64,000 nt of DNA from JAVBJV01 sp031546815 (GTDB taxonomy: Bacteria; Pseudomonadota; Alphaproteobacteria; Acetobacterales; Acetobacteraceae): contig JAVBJV010000017.1 in assembly GCA_031546815.1 (NCBI GenBank), positions 8,807 to 72,806 of the forward strand, in the 5' to 3' direction. A model generated the notes under the pieces. The model had not been told where the DNA came from, ran no database searches, and saw only the letters and a list, made by a program, of their open reading frames with translations. A program made the translations under genes and the position numbers. Shown one piece after another: positions 17,553 through 25,757 of the stretch (the first letter of the stretch is position 1; every line of letters begins with the position of its first letter).

Positions 17553-18191
17553 ATGAAGCCCGTTATCGCCGTTGATGGACCTGCCGCTTCAGGCAAAGGC
17601 ACGCTGGCCCGCCGCCTGGCCGAGATTCTGAACCTGCCCTATCTGGATACCGGTCTGCTGTATCGGGCCGTCGGGCGGCGCATGCTGGATAACGGGGCCG
17701 ACCTGCGCGACGCCGCGCTGGCCGAAGCCGCCGCCAAGGCGCTGGTGCCGGAAGATCTGGCCCGTGGTAATCTGCGCGTGCCCGAGACCGATATGGCCGC
17801 CAGCACGGTTGCCGCCGTGCCGGGCGTGCGTGCGGCGCTGCTGGATTTCCAGCGCAATTTCGCCGCCGACCTGGGCGGTGTGGTCGACGGTCGCGACATC
17901 GGCACGGTGGTGTTTCCCGATGCCACGGTGAAACTGTTCGTCACCGCGACTCCGGAAGAACGCGCCAACCGGCGCTGCAACGAACTGAAGAACAACGGCA
18001 TTGCCGCGGATTACGCGCGCGTGCTGACCGACATCCGCGCCCGCGACATGCAGGACGCCACCCGCGCCATAGCCCCGCTGCGCCCGGCCAAGGACGCGAT
18101 CCTGCTGGACACCACGCTAATGAACGCCAACGAAGCGCTGGAAACCGCGCTGGAAATCGTGCGCGAACGTCTGGCCAAAGCCGCGGGCTGA
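17553..18191 (+). CDS. cmk: cytidylate kinase
   Basis: 212 residues. The P-loop is DGPAASGKGTLAR at the N-terminus; LPYLDTGLLYRAVG and DGRDIGTVVFPDA are characteristic CMP-kinase motifs, and TPEERANRR is the lid. It phosphorylates CMP and dCMP for nucleotide supply. It starts three bases after aroA and is four bases before the next gene, so all are co-transcribed. Confidence 0.97.
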   Translation: MKPVIAVDGPAASGKGTLARRLAEILNLPYLDTGLLYRAVGRRMLDNGADLRDAALAEAAAKALVPEDLARGNLRVPETDMAASTVAAVPGVRAALLDFQRNFAADLGGVVDGRDIGTVVFPDATVKLFVTATPEERANRRCNELKNNGIAADYARVLTDIRARDMQDATRAIAPLRPAKDAILLDTTLMNANEALETALEIVRERLAKAAG

Positions 18192-18194
18192 GCC

Positions 18195-18632
18195 ATGACC
18201 AGCCTGGTCGCCGTGCTGCTGAGCGCCATACTGGCCGGAATTGCCGGTCTGCACCTGTATTGGGCACTGGGCGGCGTGTGGCCCGCCACAGACCGGCAGA
18301 GCCTGTCGCGCATGGTAGTCGGCGACCGCAACTCGCCCGATGCCATGCCGCCAACGGTGATCGGTCTGGGCGCAGCACTGGCCATTGGCATGACCGCGTT
18401 CTGGCCGCTGTTACTGAGCGGACTGGTTGTGCTGCCGTGGATGTTTGACTGGTCGATCTTCTGGGGTGGCGTGCTCTTCGCCGGTGTTTTCCTGCTGCGC
18501 GCCATGGCCGGTTTCGCCAGTCGCCTGTGGCGGGGCCGCGCGCTGGAACCCTTCGCCACGCTGGACCGGCGCTATTATTCGCCGCTCTGCCTGGTGCTCG
18601 GGATCGGGTATGCCGTGTTGCTGAGCAGGTAG
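18195..18632 (+). CDS. DUF3995-type membrane protein
   Basis: 145 residues with four hydrophobic helices. It starts with a helix and the family signature HLYWALGGVWP; later RRYYSPLCLVLG matches the DUF3995 C-terminus. Function unknown. It sits between cmk and rpsA, where most relatives have no gene. It is four bases after cmk, so it is cotranslated, and is followed by a 365-base hairpin-rich gap. Confidence 0.75.
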   Translation: MTSLVAVLLSAILAGIAGLHLYWALGGVWPATDRQSLSRMVVGDRNSPDAMPPTVIGLGAALAIGMTAFWPLLLSGLVVLPWMFDWSIFWGGVLFAGVFLLRAMAGFASRLWRGRALEPFATLDRRYYSPLCLVLGIGYAVLLSR

Positions 18633-18651
18633 CTGTCCCCACGCCCCAGCC

Positions 18652-18829
18652 GGGGAGCGGCCCGCTCCCCAGACCCCGTGGTTACTTTAATCCAGACATG
18701 AACAGAGGGCCTTGTGTCCTCTGTTCATGTCTGGACTCGAAAAAACGATTCGCAGGGCCAGGAGGGCGCAGCCTCCTGACGGGTGCAGGGCAGCGCCCTG
18801 CATGCTTGACTTCCCCGCCCTTGCGGGCG
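18652..18829. repeat. mosaic of five hairpins in the cmk-rpsA gap
   Basis: Five consecutive inverted repeats: 18652-18670 (GGGGAGCG stem); 18691-18735 (18-base perfect stem TCCAGACATGAACAGAGG); 18759-18778 (CAGGAGG stem); 18784-18802 (TGCAGGGC stem); 18816-18829 (CGCCC stem). The arrangement is like a bacterial interspersed mosaic element. None has a clean T tract. No gene is apparent in 18633-18997 on either strand; the rest of the gap is the rpsA leader. Confidence 0.75.
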
Positions 18830-18997
18830 TAGGTCCAGCTTGTCCGCACGACATGGGGTTGGCGCGGATATCGTAACACTGGTCTGCGGGGGTTTCCCTC
18901 GCGGGCACGTCGTGGTCCGGGCTTCCGGGTTGCGCATTCCTTGGCAGCACCGTCCGACAATTCGGGCCGCCCTGCCGTTACAGGACACTCACACTAC

Positions 18998-20728
18998 ATG
19001 GCATCTCCCGCCGCTCCCTCGCGCCAGCTCGAGGACTTTTCCGCCCTTCTCGATGAGATGATGGGCGCAGACGCCGCGTTCGACGGTTCCGTCGTAACCG
19101 GTCGCGTGGTCCGCCTGACCGACGAATTCGCCATCGTCGATGTCGGTCTGAAGAGCGAAGGCCGCGTCGCACTCAAAGAATTCGGCCCTGCCGGCACCTC
19201 GCCGGAAGTGAAGCCCGGCGACATCATCGAACTGTTCGTCGAACGCTATGAAGACCGCGATGGCACCATCGTGCTCTCGCGCGAGAAGGCTCGCCGCGAA
19301 GAAGCCTGGTCCACGCTGGAAAAGTCCTTCGAAGCCAATGTCCGCGTCAACGGCACCATCTATGGCCGTGTGAAGGGTGGCTTCACGGTTGACCTGGGCG
19401 GCGCAGTTGCGTTCCTGCCGGGCAGCCAGGTCGACATCCGCCCCGTGCGCGATGTGGCCCCGCTGATGGGCGTGCCGCAGCCGTTCCAGATCCTCAAGAT
19501 GGACCGCGCCCGCGGTAACATCGTGGTCTCGCGCCGTGCGGTGCTGGAAGAAACGCGCGCCGAACAGCGCAGCGAACTGATCCAGGGCCTGCAGGAAGGC
19601 CAGATCCTCGACGGCGTGGTGAAGAACATCACCGACTACGGCGCGTTCGTGGACCTGGGCGGCGTGGACGGCCTGCTGCACGTGACCGACATCGCCTGGA
19701 AGCGCATCAACCACCCGAGCGAAGCGCTGACCATCGGCCAGCACGTTAAGGTGCAGGTGATCCGCTTCAATTCGGACACACAGCGCATCAGCCTCGGCAT
19801 GAAGCAGCTGGAAGTCGATCCGTGGGAAGGTGTGGACCTGAAGTACCCGATGGGTGCGCGTTACTCGGGTCGCGTCACGAACATCACCGATTACGGCGCG
19901 TTCGTGGAACTGGAACCGGGCGTCGAAGGTCTGGTGCACGTTTCCGAAATGTCGTGGACGAAGAAGAACGTCCATCCGGGCAAGATCGTCGCGACCAGCC
20001 AGGAAGTCGACGTCATGGTGCTGGATGTGGACGCTTCCAAGCGCCGCATCAGCCTGGGCATCAAGCAGGTCCAGCGCAACCCGTGGGAACAGTTCGCCGA
20101 AGAACATCCTGCCGGCAGCGAAATCGAAGGCGAAATCCGCAACATCACCGAATTCGGCCTGTTCATCGGGCTGACGGGCGACATCGACGGCATGGTCCAC
20201 ATGTCCGACATCTCGTGGGATGAAGCCGGCGAAGCCGCGATGGCGAAGTTCAACAAGGGCGACGTCGTAAAGGCGAAGGTTCTTGATGTGGACGTCGAGA
20301 AGGAACGCATCAGCCTTGGCATCAAGCAGCTGGCGTCCGACCCGGCCGCCGCCGTGCTCGACAAGGTGAAGAAGGGCGAAATCGTGACCTGCGTTGTCAC
20401 CGCGGTGCAGTCGAACGGCATCGAAGTGAAGGTCGACGATATGCTGACCGGCTTCATCCGCCGCGCCGAACTGGCTCGCGACAAGGCCGATCAGCGTCCG
20501 GACCGTTTCTCGGTCGGCGAAAAGATCGACGCCAAGATCACTGCCGTGGATCGTGCTGCGCGCAAGCTCAGCCTGACGATCAAGGGCAAGGAAGTGGACG
20601 AAGACAAGCAGGCGATCGAAGAATACGGCTCGGCCGATTCGGGCGCCTCGCTGGGTGACATCCTGGGTGCCGCGATCCGTCGCCGCACGCAGGCCGCCGC
20701 CGAAATCTTCGACAAGAAGGAAGACTGA
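18998..20728 (+). CDS. rpsA: 30S ribosomal protein S1
   Basis: 576 residues, typical for alphaproteobacterial S1. Six S1/OB repeats can be followed through the recurring elements GRVxxITDYGAFV, GLxHVSD and RISLGxKQ. It binds mRNA and places it on the 30S subunit during initiation. ATG 18998 is used because the product then begins MASPAAPSRQLEDFSALLDE; the longer frame to 18941 adds unconserved residues. A terminator follows. S1 genes are often autoregulated through the leader, and the hairpin-rich region upstream is a candidate for that (inference). Confidence 0.97.
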   Translation: MASPAAPSRQLEDFSALLDEMMGADAAFDGSVVTGRVVRLTDEFAIVDVGLKSEGRVALKEFGPAGTSPEVKPGDIIELFVERYEDRDGTIVLSREKARREEAWSTLEKSFEANVRVNGTIYGRVKGGFTVDLGGAVAFLPGSQVDIRPVRDVAPLMGVPQPFQILKMDRARGNIVVSRRAVLEETRAEQRSELIQGLQEGQILDGVVKNITDYGAFVDLGGVDGLLHVTDIAWKRINHPSEALTIGQHVKVQVIRFNSDTQRISLGMKQLEVDPWEGVDLKYPMGARYSGRVTNITDYGAFVELEPGVEGLVHVSEMSWTKKNVHPGKIVATSQEVDVMVLDVDASKRRISLGIKQVQRNPWEQFAEEHPAGSEIEGEIRNITEFGLFIGLTGDIDGMVHMSDISWDEAGEAAMAKFNKGDVVKAKVLDVDVEKERISLGIKQLASDPAAAVLDKVKKGEIVTCVVTAVQSNGIEVKVDDMLTGFIRRAELARDKADQRPDRFSVGEKIDAKITAVDRAARKLSLTIKGKEVDEDKQAIEEYGSADSGASLGDILGAAIRRRTQAAAEIFDKKED

Positions 20729-20756
20729 TCTCCTCGGTCCTTCTGAATGCTGGAAG

Positions 20757-20790
20757 CCGCCCGGTTCGAAAGAGCCGGGCGGTTTTCTTT
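20757..20790 (+). terminator. rho-independent terminator after rpsA
   Basis: Stem CCGCCCGG / CCGGGCGG around a ten-base loop, followed by TTTTCTTT. Confidence 0.9.
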
Positions 20791-20840
20791 TGTGGGCAGG
20801 CGGACTAAACGGGGGCATCGATCAATCAGGATGTTGCCCT

Positions 20841-21914
20841 ATGACCACCCGCATGAAGCCCGGTGTTGTAACCGGACAGGATTACCGCACGCTGGTTCAG
20901 GCGTGTAAGACTGGCGGCTATGCCCTGCCCGCCGTGAACGTCACCAGCACCAGCACCATCAACGCGGTGATGGAAGCGGCGGCGGAAGCGAAGTCGGACG
21001 TGATTGTCCAGCTGTCGAACGGCGGCGCGCGGTTCTATGCGGGCGAAGGCATGCCGGACTCGGCCGCAGCGCGCGTACTGGGGGCGGTCTCGGCCGCACG
21101 GCATGTGCACCTGCTGGCGCAGCATTATGGCGTCTGTGTGGTGCTGCACACCGACCATGCGAACAAGAAGCTGATCCCGTGGGTGGAAGAGCTGATCGCG
21201 CACAGCGAAGCCGAATTCAAGAGCACCGGTCAGCCGCTGTACACCTCGCACATGCTCGACCTGTCGGAAGAACCGCTGCAGGAAAACCTGGATGCCTGCG
21301 CGAAGATGCTGAAACGTCTGGCCCCCATCGGCATGAGCCTGGAAATCGAACTGGGCGTGACGGGCGGCGAAGAAGACGGCGTCGGGTCCGACGTGGACGA
21401 GATGGACAATTCGCGTCTCTACACCCAGCCCGAAGATGTGGCGCTGGCGTACCGGATGCTGTCGCCGCTGGGCCATTTCTCGGTCGCGGCGTCGTTCGGG
21501 AATGTGCATGGCGTGTATGCGCCGGGTAACGTGAAGCTGCGCCCGGAAATTCTGGATGCCTCGCAGGTGCTGGTGCAGCAGCGTTACGGCACGGCGGCGA
21601 ACCCGCTGGATCTGGTGTTCCATGGCGGGTCCGGGTCGGAACAGGCCGATATCACCAAGGCAATCAAATACGGCGTGTTCAAGATGAACATCGACACCGA
21701 CACGCAGTTCGCGTTCGCGGCGCCGGTGGGTACGTTCGTGACGAAGAACCCGCTGGCATTCCAGTATCAGATCGATCCGCAGACCAACGCACCCTACAAG
21801 AAGCTGTACGACCCGCGCAAATGGCTGCGTCTGGGTGAACGCGGTCTGGTTGATCGTGTTAAGCAGGCCTGCACGGATCTTGGTTCGACGGGCAAATCCA
21901 TCGCAGCCAGCTGA
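20841..21914 (+). CDS. fba: class II fructose-bisphosphate aldolase
   Basis: 357 residues. It cleaves fructose-1,6-bisphosphate to two triose phosphates with a zinc ion. Visible motifs are PAVNVTSTSTINAVMEAA, the zinc histidines in VVLHTDHANKK, and later FGNVHGVYAPGNV and VFHGGSGS. ATG 20841 is chosen; a second ATG at 20853 is possible. It has its own terminators on both sides, so it is an independent unit inserted between rpsA and ihfB, where many relatives have no gene. Confidence 0.96.
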   Translation: MTTRMKPGVVTGQDYRTLVQACKTGGYALPAVNVTSTSTINAVMEAAAEAKSDVIVQLSNGGARFYAGEGMPDSAAARVLGAVSAARHVHLLAQHYGVCVVLHTDHANKKLIPWVEELIAHSEAEFKSTGQPLYTSHMLDLSEEPLQENLDACAKMLKRLAPIGMSLEIELGVTGGEEDGVGSDVDEMDNSRLYTQPEDVALAYRMLSPLGHFSVAASFGNVHGVYAPGNVKLRPEILDASQVLVQQRYGTAANPLDLVFHGGSGSEQADITKAIKYGVFKMNIDTDTQFAFAAPVGTFVTKNPLAFQYQIDPQTNAPYKKLYDPRKWLRLGERGLVDRVKQACTDLGSTGKSIAAS

Positions 21915-21922
21915 GGCTGTCA

Positions 21923-21950
21923 CCGCCCGGGGTGTTGCTCCGGGCGGTTT
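21923..21950 (+). terminator. rho-independent terminator after fba
   Basis: Stem CCGCCCGG / CCGGGCGG, nine-base loop, followed by TTT. The stem is identical to the one after rpsA. Confidence 0.8.
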
Positions 21951-22067
21951 TCATGACCAAAAAACCACACTCCTTAGAAAACCCTGATTTCTGAAAGGGT
22001 TATTCTTGACGGTTGGGTTCCGGCTCTGGCAGCGTTGTTACCGTAATTCAAGGTTTTACGCGGAACC

Positions 22068-22355
22068 ATGACAAAGTCGGAACTGATTGCCGAACTGGCT
22101 GCGGCCAACCCGCACCTGATGCTGCGCGACGTGGAATTGATCGTCGCAACGATTTTTGACGAGATCACCGCAGCGCTGGCGCAGGGCAGCCGGGTGGAGC
22201 TGCGCGGCTTTGGTGCCTTTACGGTAAAACACCGCGACGCCCGCACGGGCCGCAACCCGCGCACCGGGGCGGCTGTGCCGGTGGACGAGAAATCGGTGCC
22301 GTTCTTCAAGGCCGGCAAAGAACTGCGCGAACGCATCAACCGTAGCGGGACCTGA
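22068..22355 (+). CDS. ihfB: integration host factor subunit beta
   Basis: 95 residues with the HU/IHF fold. The N-terminus TKSELIAELA is typical, followed by the arm GRNPRTGAAVPVDEKSVPFFKAGKELRERIN with the conserved proline that intercalates in DNA. RVELRGFGAFTV is the strand before it. It heterodimerises with IhfA to bend DNA. It lies downstream of rpsA as in many proteobacteria, though fba separates them, and is followed four bases later by lapA. Confidence 0.95.
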   Translation: MTKSELIAELAAANPHLMLRDVELIVATIFDEITAALAQGSRVELRGFGAFTVKHRDARTGRNPRTGAAVPVDEKSVPFFKAGKELRERINRSGT

Positions 22356-22359
22356 GAAC

Positions 22360-22635
22360 ATGTTGCGCTGGATCGTCGGGCTTCCATGTCTGTTCCTGCT
22401 GGTGTTGTTCGCCCTGTCGAACCCGATGCCGGTCCCGCTGACGCTGTGGCCGTTCGACATCAGCATGAACGTGCCGCTGTCGCTGGCGATGCTGTGCGCA
22501 ATGGGCGTGGCGTTCCTGCTGGGGGCGTTGATCGTCTGGATCAGCAGCCTGTCCATCCGCCGCCGCGCACGTCGGGCGGAACAGATGGTGAAGCAGCTGG
22601 AAGCACGGCTGGGCGAAACGCCGCAGCACGGCTGA
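22360..22635 (+). CDS. lapA: LapA (DUF1049) domain membrane protein
   Basis: 91 residues with two transmembrane helices (LRWIVGLPCLFLLVLFALSN and LSLAMLCAMGVAFLLGALIVWI) and a charged cytoplasmic helix at the end. This is the LapA/YciS layout, which in E. coli works with LapB in controlling lipopolysaccharide synthesis through FtsH and LpxC. No lapB lies next to it. The position behind ihfB is widely conserved, which supports the name. Confidence 0.8.
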   Translation: MLRWIVGLPCLFLLVLFALSNPMPVPLTLWPFDISMNVPLSLAMLCAMGVAFLLGALIVWISSLSIRRRARRAEQMVKQLEARLGETPQHG

Positions 22636-22710
22636 AGGCGGATTCTTCTGGCCCTCTCCCCCACCCCGGGCGCATAATACTGGACCACTTGGTAACGGAG
22701 GATCACACCG

Positions 22711-22848
22711 ATGCCAGGACGTATGGTCGAACCAACCCCTCGGCAGAAATTCCTGCATTATGCGGGCTTTTGGATCATCGGCGCCGTCGTCACCGCGCTG
22801 ATGCTGCTCATCCTGCATCTGCTGACGCGACTGGGGATGATGGGGTAA
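22711..22848 (+). CDS. small single-helix membrane protein
   Basis: 45 residues: MPGRMVEPTPRQKFLHYAG followed by one hydrophobic helix (FWIIGAVVTALMLLILHLL) and a short tail TRLGMMG. GGAGG at 22697-22701 is well placed before the ATG, which makes translation likely. The family is not recognised. It lies between lapA and proA. Confidence 0.6.
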   Translation: MPGRMVEPTPRQKFLHYAGFWIIGAVVTALMLLILHLLTRLGMMG

Positions 22849-22897
22849 TTCCACACGCCCCGTTTCTGTTCTAGGGTCTCCGCCACCGGAGGCTCTG

Positions 22898-24160
22898 ATG
22901 GACACGAATACCCAGACGATCGACGCCGCCTTGCACCAGGCCGCCCTCGCCGCACGCGAGGCTGCAACCGTGCTCGCCAACACGCCGACCGCCACCAAAA
23001 ACACCGCCCTGCAGGCGGCCGCACAGGCATTGCGCGCGCGTCAGGCCGAGATCCTCGCCGCCAACGCGGCCGATCTGGCAGCCTCCACCGCCAGTGAGTC
23101 GTTCCGTGACCGGCTGACCCTCACACCCGCACGCATCGACGCCATGGCCGAGGGGCTGGAGATCGTCGCCGCATTGCCCGATCCGGTCGGGCGGACGCTG
23201 GCCGAATGGGTGCGCCCCAACGGGTTGCGGATGCGGCGGGTGGCGATGCCGCTCGGCGTGATCGGGATGATCTACGAAAGCCGCCCGAATGTCGGGGCCG
23301 ATGCCGGTGCGCTGTGCCTGAAGTCGGGCAACGCGGTGATCCTGCGCGGCGGGTCCGACAGCGCCAGCAGCGCACACGCCATCCACGCCGCCATGACCGA
23401 CGGGCTGCGCAAGGCCGGTCTGCCGGATGCCTGCATCCAGATCGCCCCCACCACCGATCGCGCGTTCGTCGGTGCCATGCTGGCGGCGTCCGGGTTGATC
23501 GACCTGATCATCCCGCGCGGCGGCAAAAGCCTGGTCACCCGCGTGATGGCCGAAGCCCGCGTGCCGGTCCTCGCCCATGCCGAGGGGCTGTGCCACACCT
23601 ATGTACACGAAGCCGCCAATCCGGACATGGCGGTCGCGGTGCTGCATAACGCCAAGCTGCGCCGCACCTCGGTCTGCGGGGCGACCGAGACACTGCTGAT
23701 CGACGCTGCCTGCGCCCCCGCGCTGCTGCCGCGCATCGTGCAGGATCTGGCGGCAGCGGGCTGTACGTTCCGCGCCGATGCCCCGGCACGCGCCATCTGC
23801 CCCGACCTGCCCCCCGCGACCGAGGCGGATTTCGCCACCGAATGGTCGGACGCGGTACTCAACATCGCCGTGGTCGATGGGGGGGAACAGGCCATCGCGC
23901 ATATCCGCCGCTTCGGGTCCGAACATACCGACGCGATCATCACCGAAGACGCGCAGGTGGCGGATTTGTTCCTGCGCGGCATTCAGTCATCCGTCGGGTT
24001 GTGGAATGCCTCGACCCAGTTCAACGACGGCGGGGAATTCGGCTTCGGGGCCGAGATCGGCATCGCCACCGGGCGTATGCACGCGCGCGGGCCGGTGGGG
24101 CTGGAGCAACTTTGCACCTATCGCTACCTCGTCACCGGCACAGGGCAGGTTCGGCCCTGA
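22898..24160 (+). CDS. proA: glutamate-5-semialdehyde dehydrogenase (gamma-glutamyl phosphate reductase)
   Basis: 420 residues, the family length. It reduces gamma-glutamyl phosphate with NADPH in proline synthesis. Motifs are the NADP-binding MPLGVIGMIYESRPNV, KSGNAVILRGGSDS, the active-site region RRTSVCGATETLLID (catalytic Cys), and NASTQFNDGGEFGFGAEIGI near the end. The ATG is preceded by GGAGG. No proB lies next to it. The last base of its stop is the first base of repeat copy B. Confidence 0.96.
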   Translation: MDTNTQTIDAALHQAALAAREAATVLANTPTATKNTALQAAAQALRARQAEILAANAADLAASTASESFRDRLTLTPARIDAMAEGLEIVAALPDPVGRTLAEWVRPNGLRMRRVAMPLGVIGMIYESRPNVGADAGALCLKSGNAVILRGGSDSASSAHAIHAAMTDGLRKAGLPDACIQIAPTTDRAFVGAMLAASGLIDLIIPRGGKSLVTRVMAEARVPVLAHAEGLCHTYVHEAANPDMAVAVLHNAKLRRTSVCGATETLLIDAACAPALLPRIVQDLAAAGCTFRADAPARAICPDLPPATEADFATEWSDAVLNIAVVDGGEQAIAHIRRFGSEHTDAIITEDAQVADLFLRGIQSSVGLWNASTQFNDGGEFGFGAEIGIATGRMHARGPVGLEQLCTYRYLVTGTGQVRP

Positions 24161-24302
24161 AAGACCATTCCAGAATGCGCCGTGGCGGCCGCCTGACGGC
24201 ATTTTCTGCGCTTCCGGTGCTCACGGACAAACGTCCGCTGCGCGCCGGGTCTCGAAGAATGCCGCCATCCGACTCACCACGCCACATGCTGGAACGGTCT
24301 TT
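24160..24302 (-). repeat. 143-bp palindromic repeat, copy B
   Basis: Outer arms AAAGACC / GGTCTTT enclose an imperfect inverted repeat. Read on the minus strand it aligns over its full length with copy A (15577-15719); copy C (30697-30794) shares the core. It fills the whole proA-nadD junction: its first base is the last base of the proA stop and its far end lies within the possible nadD N-terminus. Confidence 0.75.
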
Positions 24303-24969
24303 ATCGCCCAAAGCACACGGCGACACCCGCGTTGTGCGGATCGGCATTCTGGGTGGGTCGTTCAATCCCGCCCATGCCGGGCATCGCCACGTGGCCGAGG
24401 TCGCGTTACGGGCGTTGCGGCTGGATCAGGTCTGGCTGATGGTCAGCCCCGGCAACCCGCTGAAGCCGGGGAACGGCATGGCGCCGTTTGCTGAACGCCT
24501 GGCCTCGGCACAGGGGATCGCCGCGCCGCCGCGCATCATCGCTACCGATATCGAGGCTCAGTTCGGCACGCGGCTCAGCTGGCGCACCGTGCGGTTGCTG
24601 CGCCAGCGTTTTCCGCGCGTCAGCTTTGTGTTTCTGATCGGGGCGGATAACCTGCTCTCGCTGCATCGCTGGGCACGCTGGCGCGATATTGCGGCCTGCA
24701 TGCCCATCGCCGTCATCCCCCGGCCGGGCTCCACGCAGCGGGCGTTATCGTCCGAGGCCGCATCCGTTTTGCGCCATTCCCGAAAGCCCGCTGCTCGGTT
24801 ATGCTTGCACAAACCACCTTGTTGGACGTTTATTCCAGCTCGGACGTCTCATCTGTCTGCCACCGCCATCAGGGAATTACTGTCATTACGCGCTCGCCCA
24901 CACCCGCCGCCAAGAAAACCGCAACCGCCAAGAAGGCCGCTGCCAAGAAAGTTGCCACCAAAAAGGTAG
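24286..24969 (+). CDS. nadD: nicotinate-nucleotide adenylyltransferase
   Basis: 227 residues from ATG 24286. It converts nicotinate mononucleotide and ATP to deamido-NAD. Motifs are the nucleotide-binding GILGGSFNPAHAGHRHVA, MVSPGNPLK, FLIGADNLLSLHRW and near the end HLSATAIRELL. Start choice is open: ATG 24259 and 24286 lie inside the palindromic repeat, and GTG 24334 would start at MRIGILGG. The conserved GDTR before RIGILGG favours 24286. The final 25 residues are Pro/Arg-rich and come from out-of-frame reading of the rsfS Lys/Ala repeats. Confidence 0.88.
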   Translation: MLERSLSPKAHGDTRVVRIGILGGSFNPAHAGHRHVAEVALRALRLDQVWLMVSPGNPLKPGNGMAPFAERLASAQGIAAPPRIIATDIEAQFGTRLSWRTVRLLRQRFPRVSFVFLIGADNLLSLHRWARWRDIAACMPIAVIPRPGSTQRALSSEAASVLRHSRKPAARLCLHKPPCWTFIPARTSHLSATAIRELLSLRARPHPPPRKPQPPRRPLPRKLPPKR

Positions 24970-25751
24970 CAACCGCAGCCGCCCCCAAGGCCACGGCGAC
25001 GGCCGCCGTGAAGAAGGCGCCCGCGAAGAAAGTGGTCGCCAAGAAGGCTTCGGCTGTAAAAGCCCCGGCCAAAACCGTCGCGAAGAAAGCAGTCGCGAAG
25101 AAGGTTGTCGCTAAAAAGGCCGTTGCCAAGACGACGACCGCCAAGACAGCGACCGCCAAGAAGGTCGTTGCCAAGAAAGCCGTCGCCAAAAAGGCAACCG
25201 CCGTAAAGGCCGCGCCCGCCAAGGCAGCACCGAAGACGGCTGCCAAGAAGACGGCGACCAAGGCCCCGGCCAAGACCGCCGCGAAGAAAGCCGCCCCCAC
25301 CCGCGTGACCAAGACGCAGGTCGCCGCCGGCCCCGCGAAGAAAACAGCCTCCAAGACAGCGGCCAAGAAAACCGCTGCCAAAAAGGCCGCTCCCCAGCGC
25401 ACGCCGAAGGAACTCTCGCGCCTCGAACAGCAGGTCGAGCTGATCGTCTCGAGCCTCGAGGACGACAAGGCCGAGAACGTCATCGTGCTGGATCTTGTGG
25501 GCCGCGCCAGCTTTGCCGACCGCATGATCATCGCGACCGGACTGGTGGATCGCCAGTTGCAGGCGATGGCCAATCACGTGGCCTCCAAGCTGAAGGACGC
25601 CGGGTTCGGCCGCACCAACATGGAGGGCCTTGGCGCATCGGACTGGGTGCTGATGGATGCGGGCGACGTGGTCGTGCATCTGTTCCTGGCCGAAGCGCGC
25701 GAGCAATACGCGCTCGAGAAGATGTGGGGCCCCGACAGCCCGACGGAGTAA
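24801..25751 (+). CDS. rsfS: ribosomal silencing factor RsfS fused to an AKK-repeat tail
   Basis: 316 residues. Residues about 32-200 are almost only Ala, Lys, Thr, Val and Pro in repeats like AKKAVAKKVV, resembling histone H1 or AlgP C-termini and likely to bind nucleic acid. The C-terminal 110 residues form a standard RsfS domain (ENVIVLDLVGRASFADRMII, then GASDWVLMDAGDVVVHLF), which binds L14 to block subunit joining in starvation. ATG 24801 overlaps nadD by 169 bases; TTG codons just after it could be the real start. rlmH follows, the usual rsfS-rlmH order. Confidence 0.85.
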   Translation: MLAQTTLLDVYSSSDVSSVCHRHQGITVITRSPTPAAKKTATAKKAAAKKVATKKVATAAAPKATATAAVKKAPAKKVVAKKASAVKAPAKTVAKKAVAKKVVAKKAVAKTTTAKTATAKKVVAKKAVAKKATAVKAAPAKAAPKTAAKKTATKAPAKTAAKKAAPTRVTKTQVAAGPAKKTASKTAAKKTAAKKAAPQRTPKELSRLEQQVELIVSSLEDDKAENVIVLDLVGRASFADRMIIATGLVDRQLQAMANHVASKLKDAGFGRTNMEGLGASDWVLMDAGDVVVHLFLAEAREQYALEKMWGPDSPTE

Positions 25752-25757
25752 TCCGTC

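Noticed and set aside
18989..20818. 609-residue open frame on the minus strand opposite rpsA
   Set aside because: It is an antisense frame kept open by GC-rich codons; the plus-strand S1 repeats are unmistakable.
24132..24365. Short minus-strand frame whose translation resembles one at 15502-16077
   Set aside because: The resemblance (GES-DG, PARSG, SVSTG, AVRRP) comes from the shared 143-bp DNA repeat, not from related proteins.
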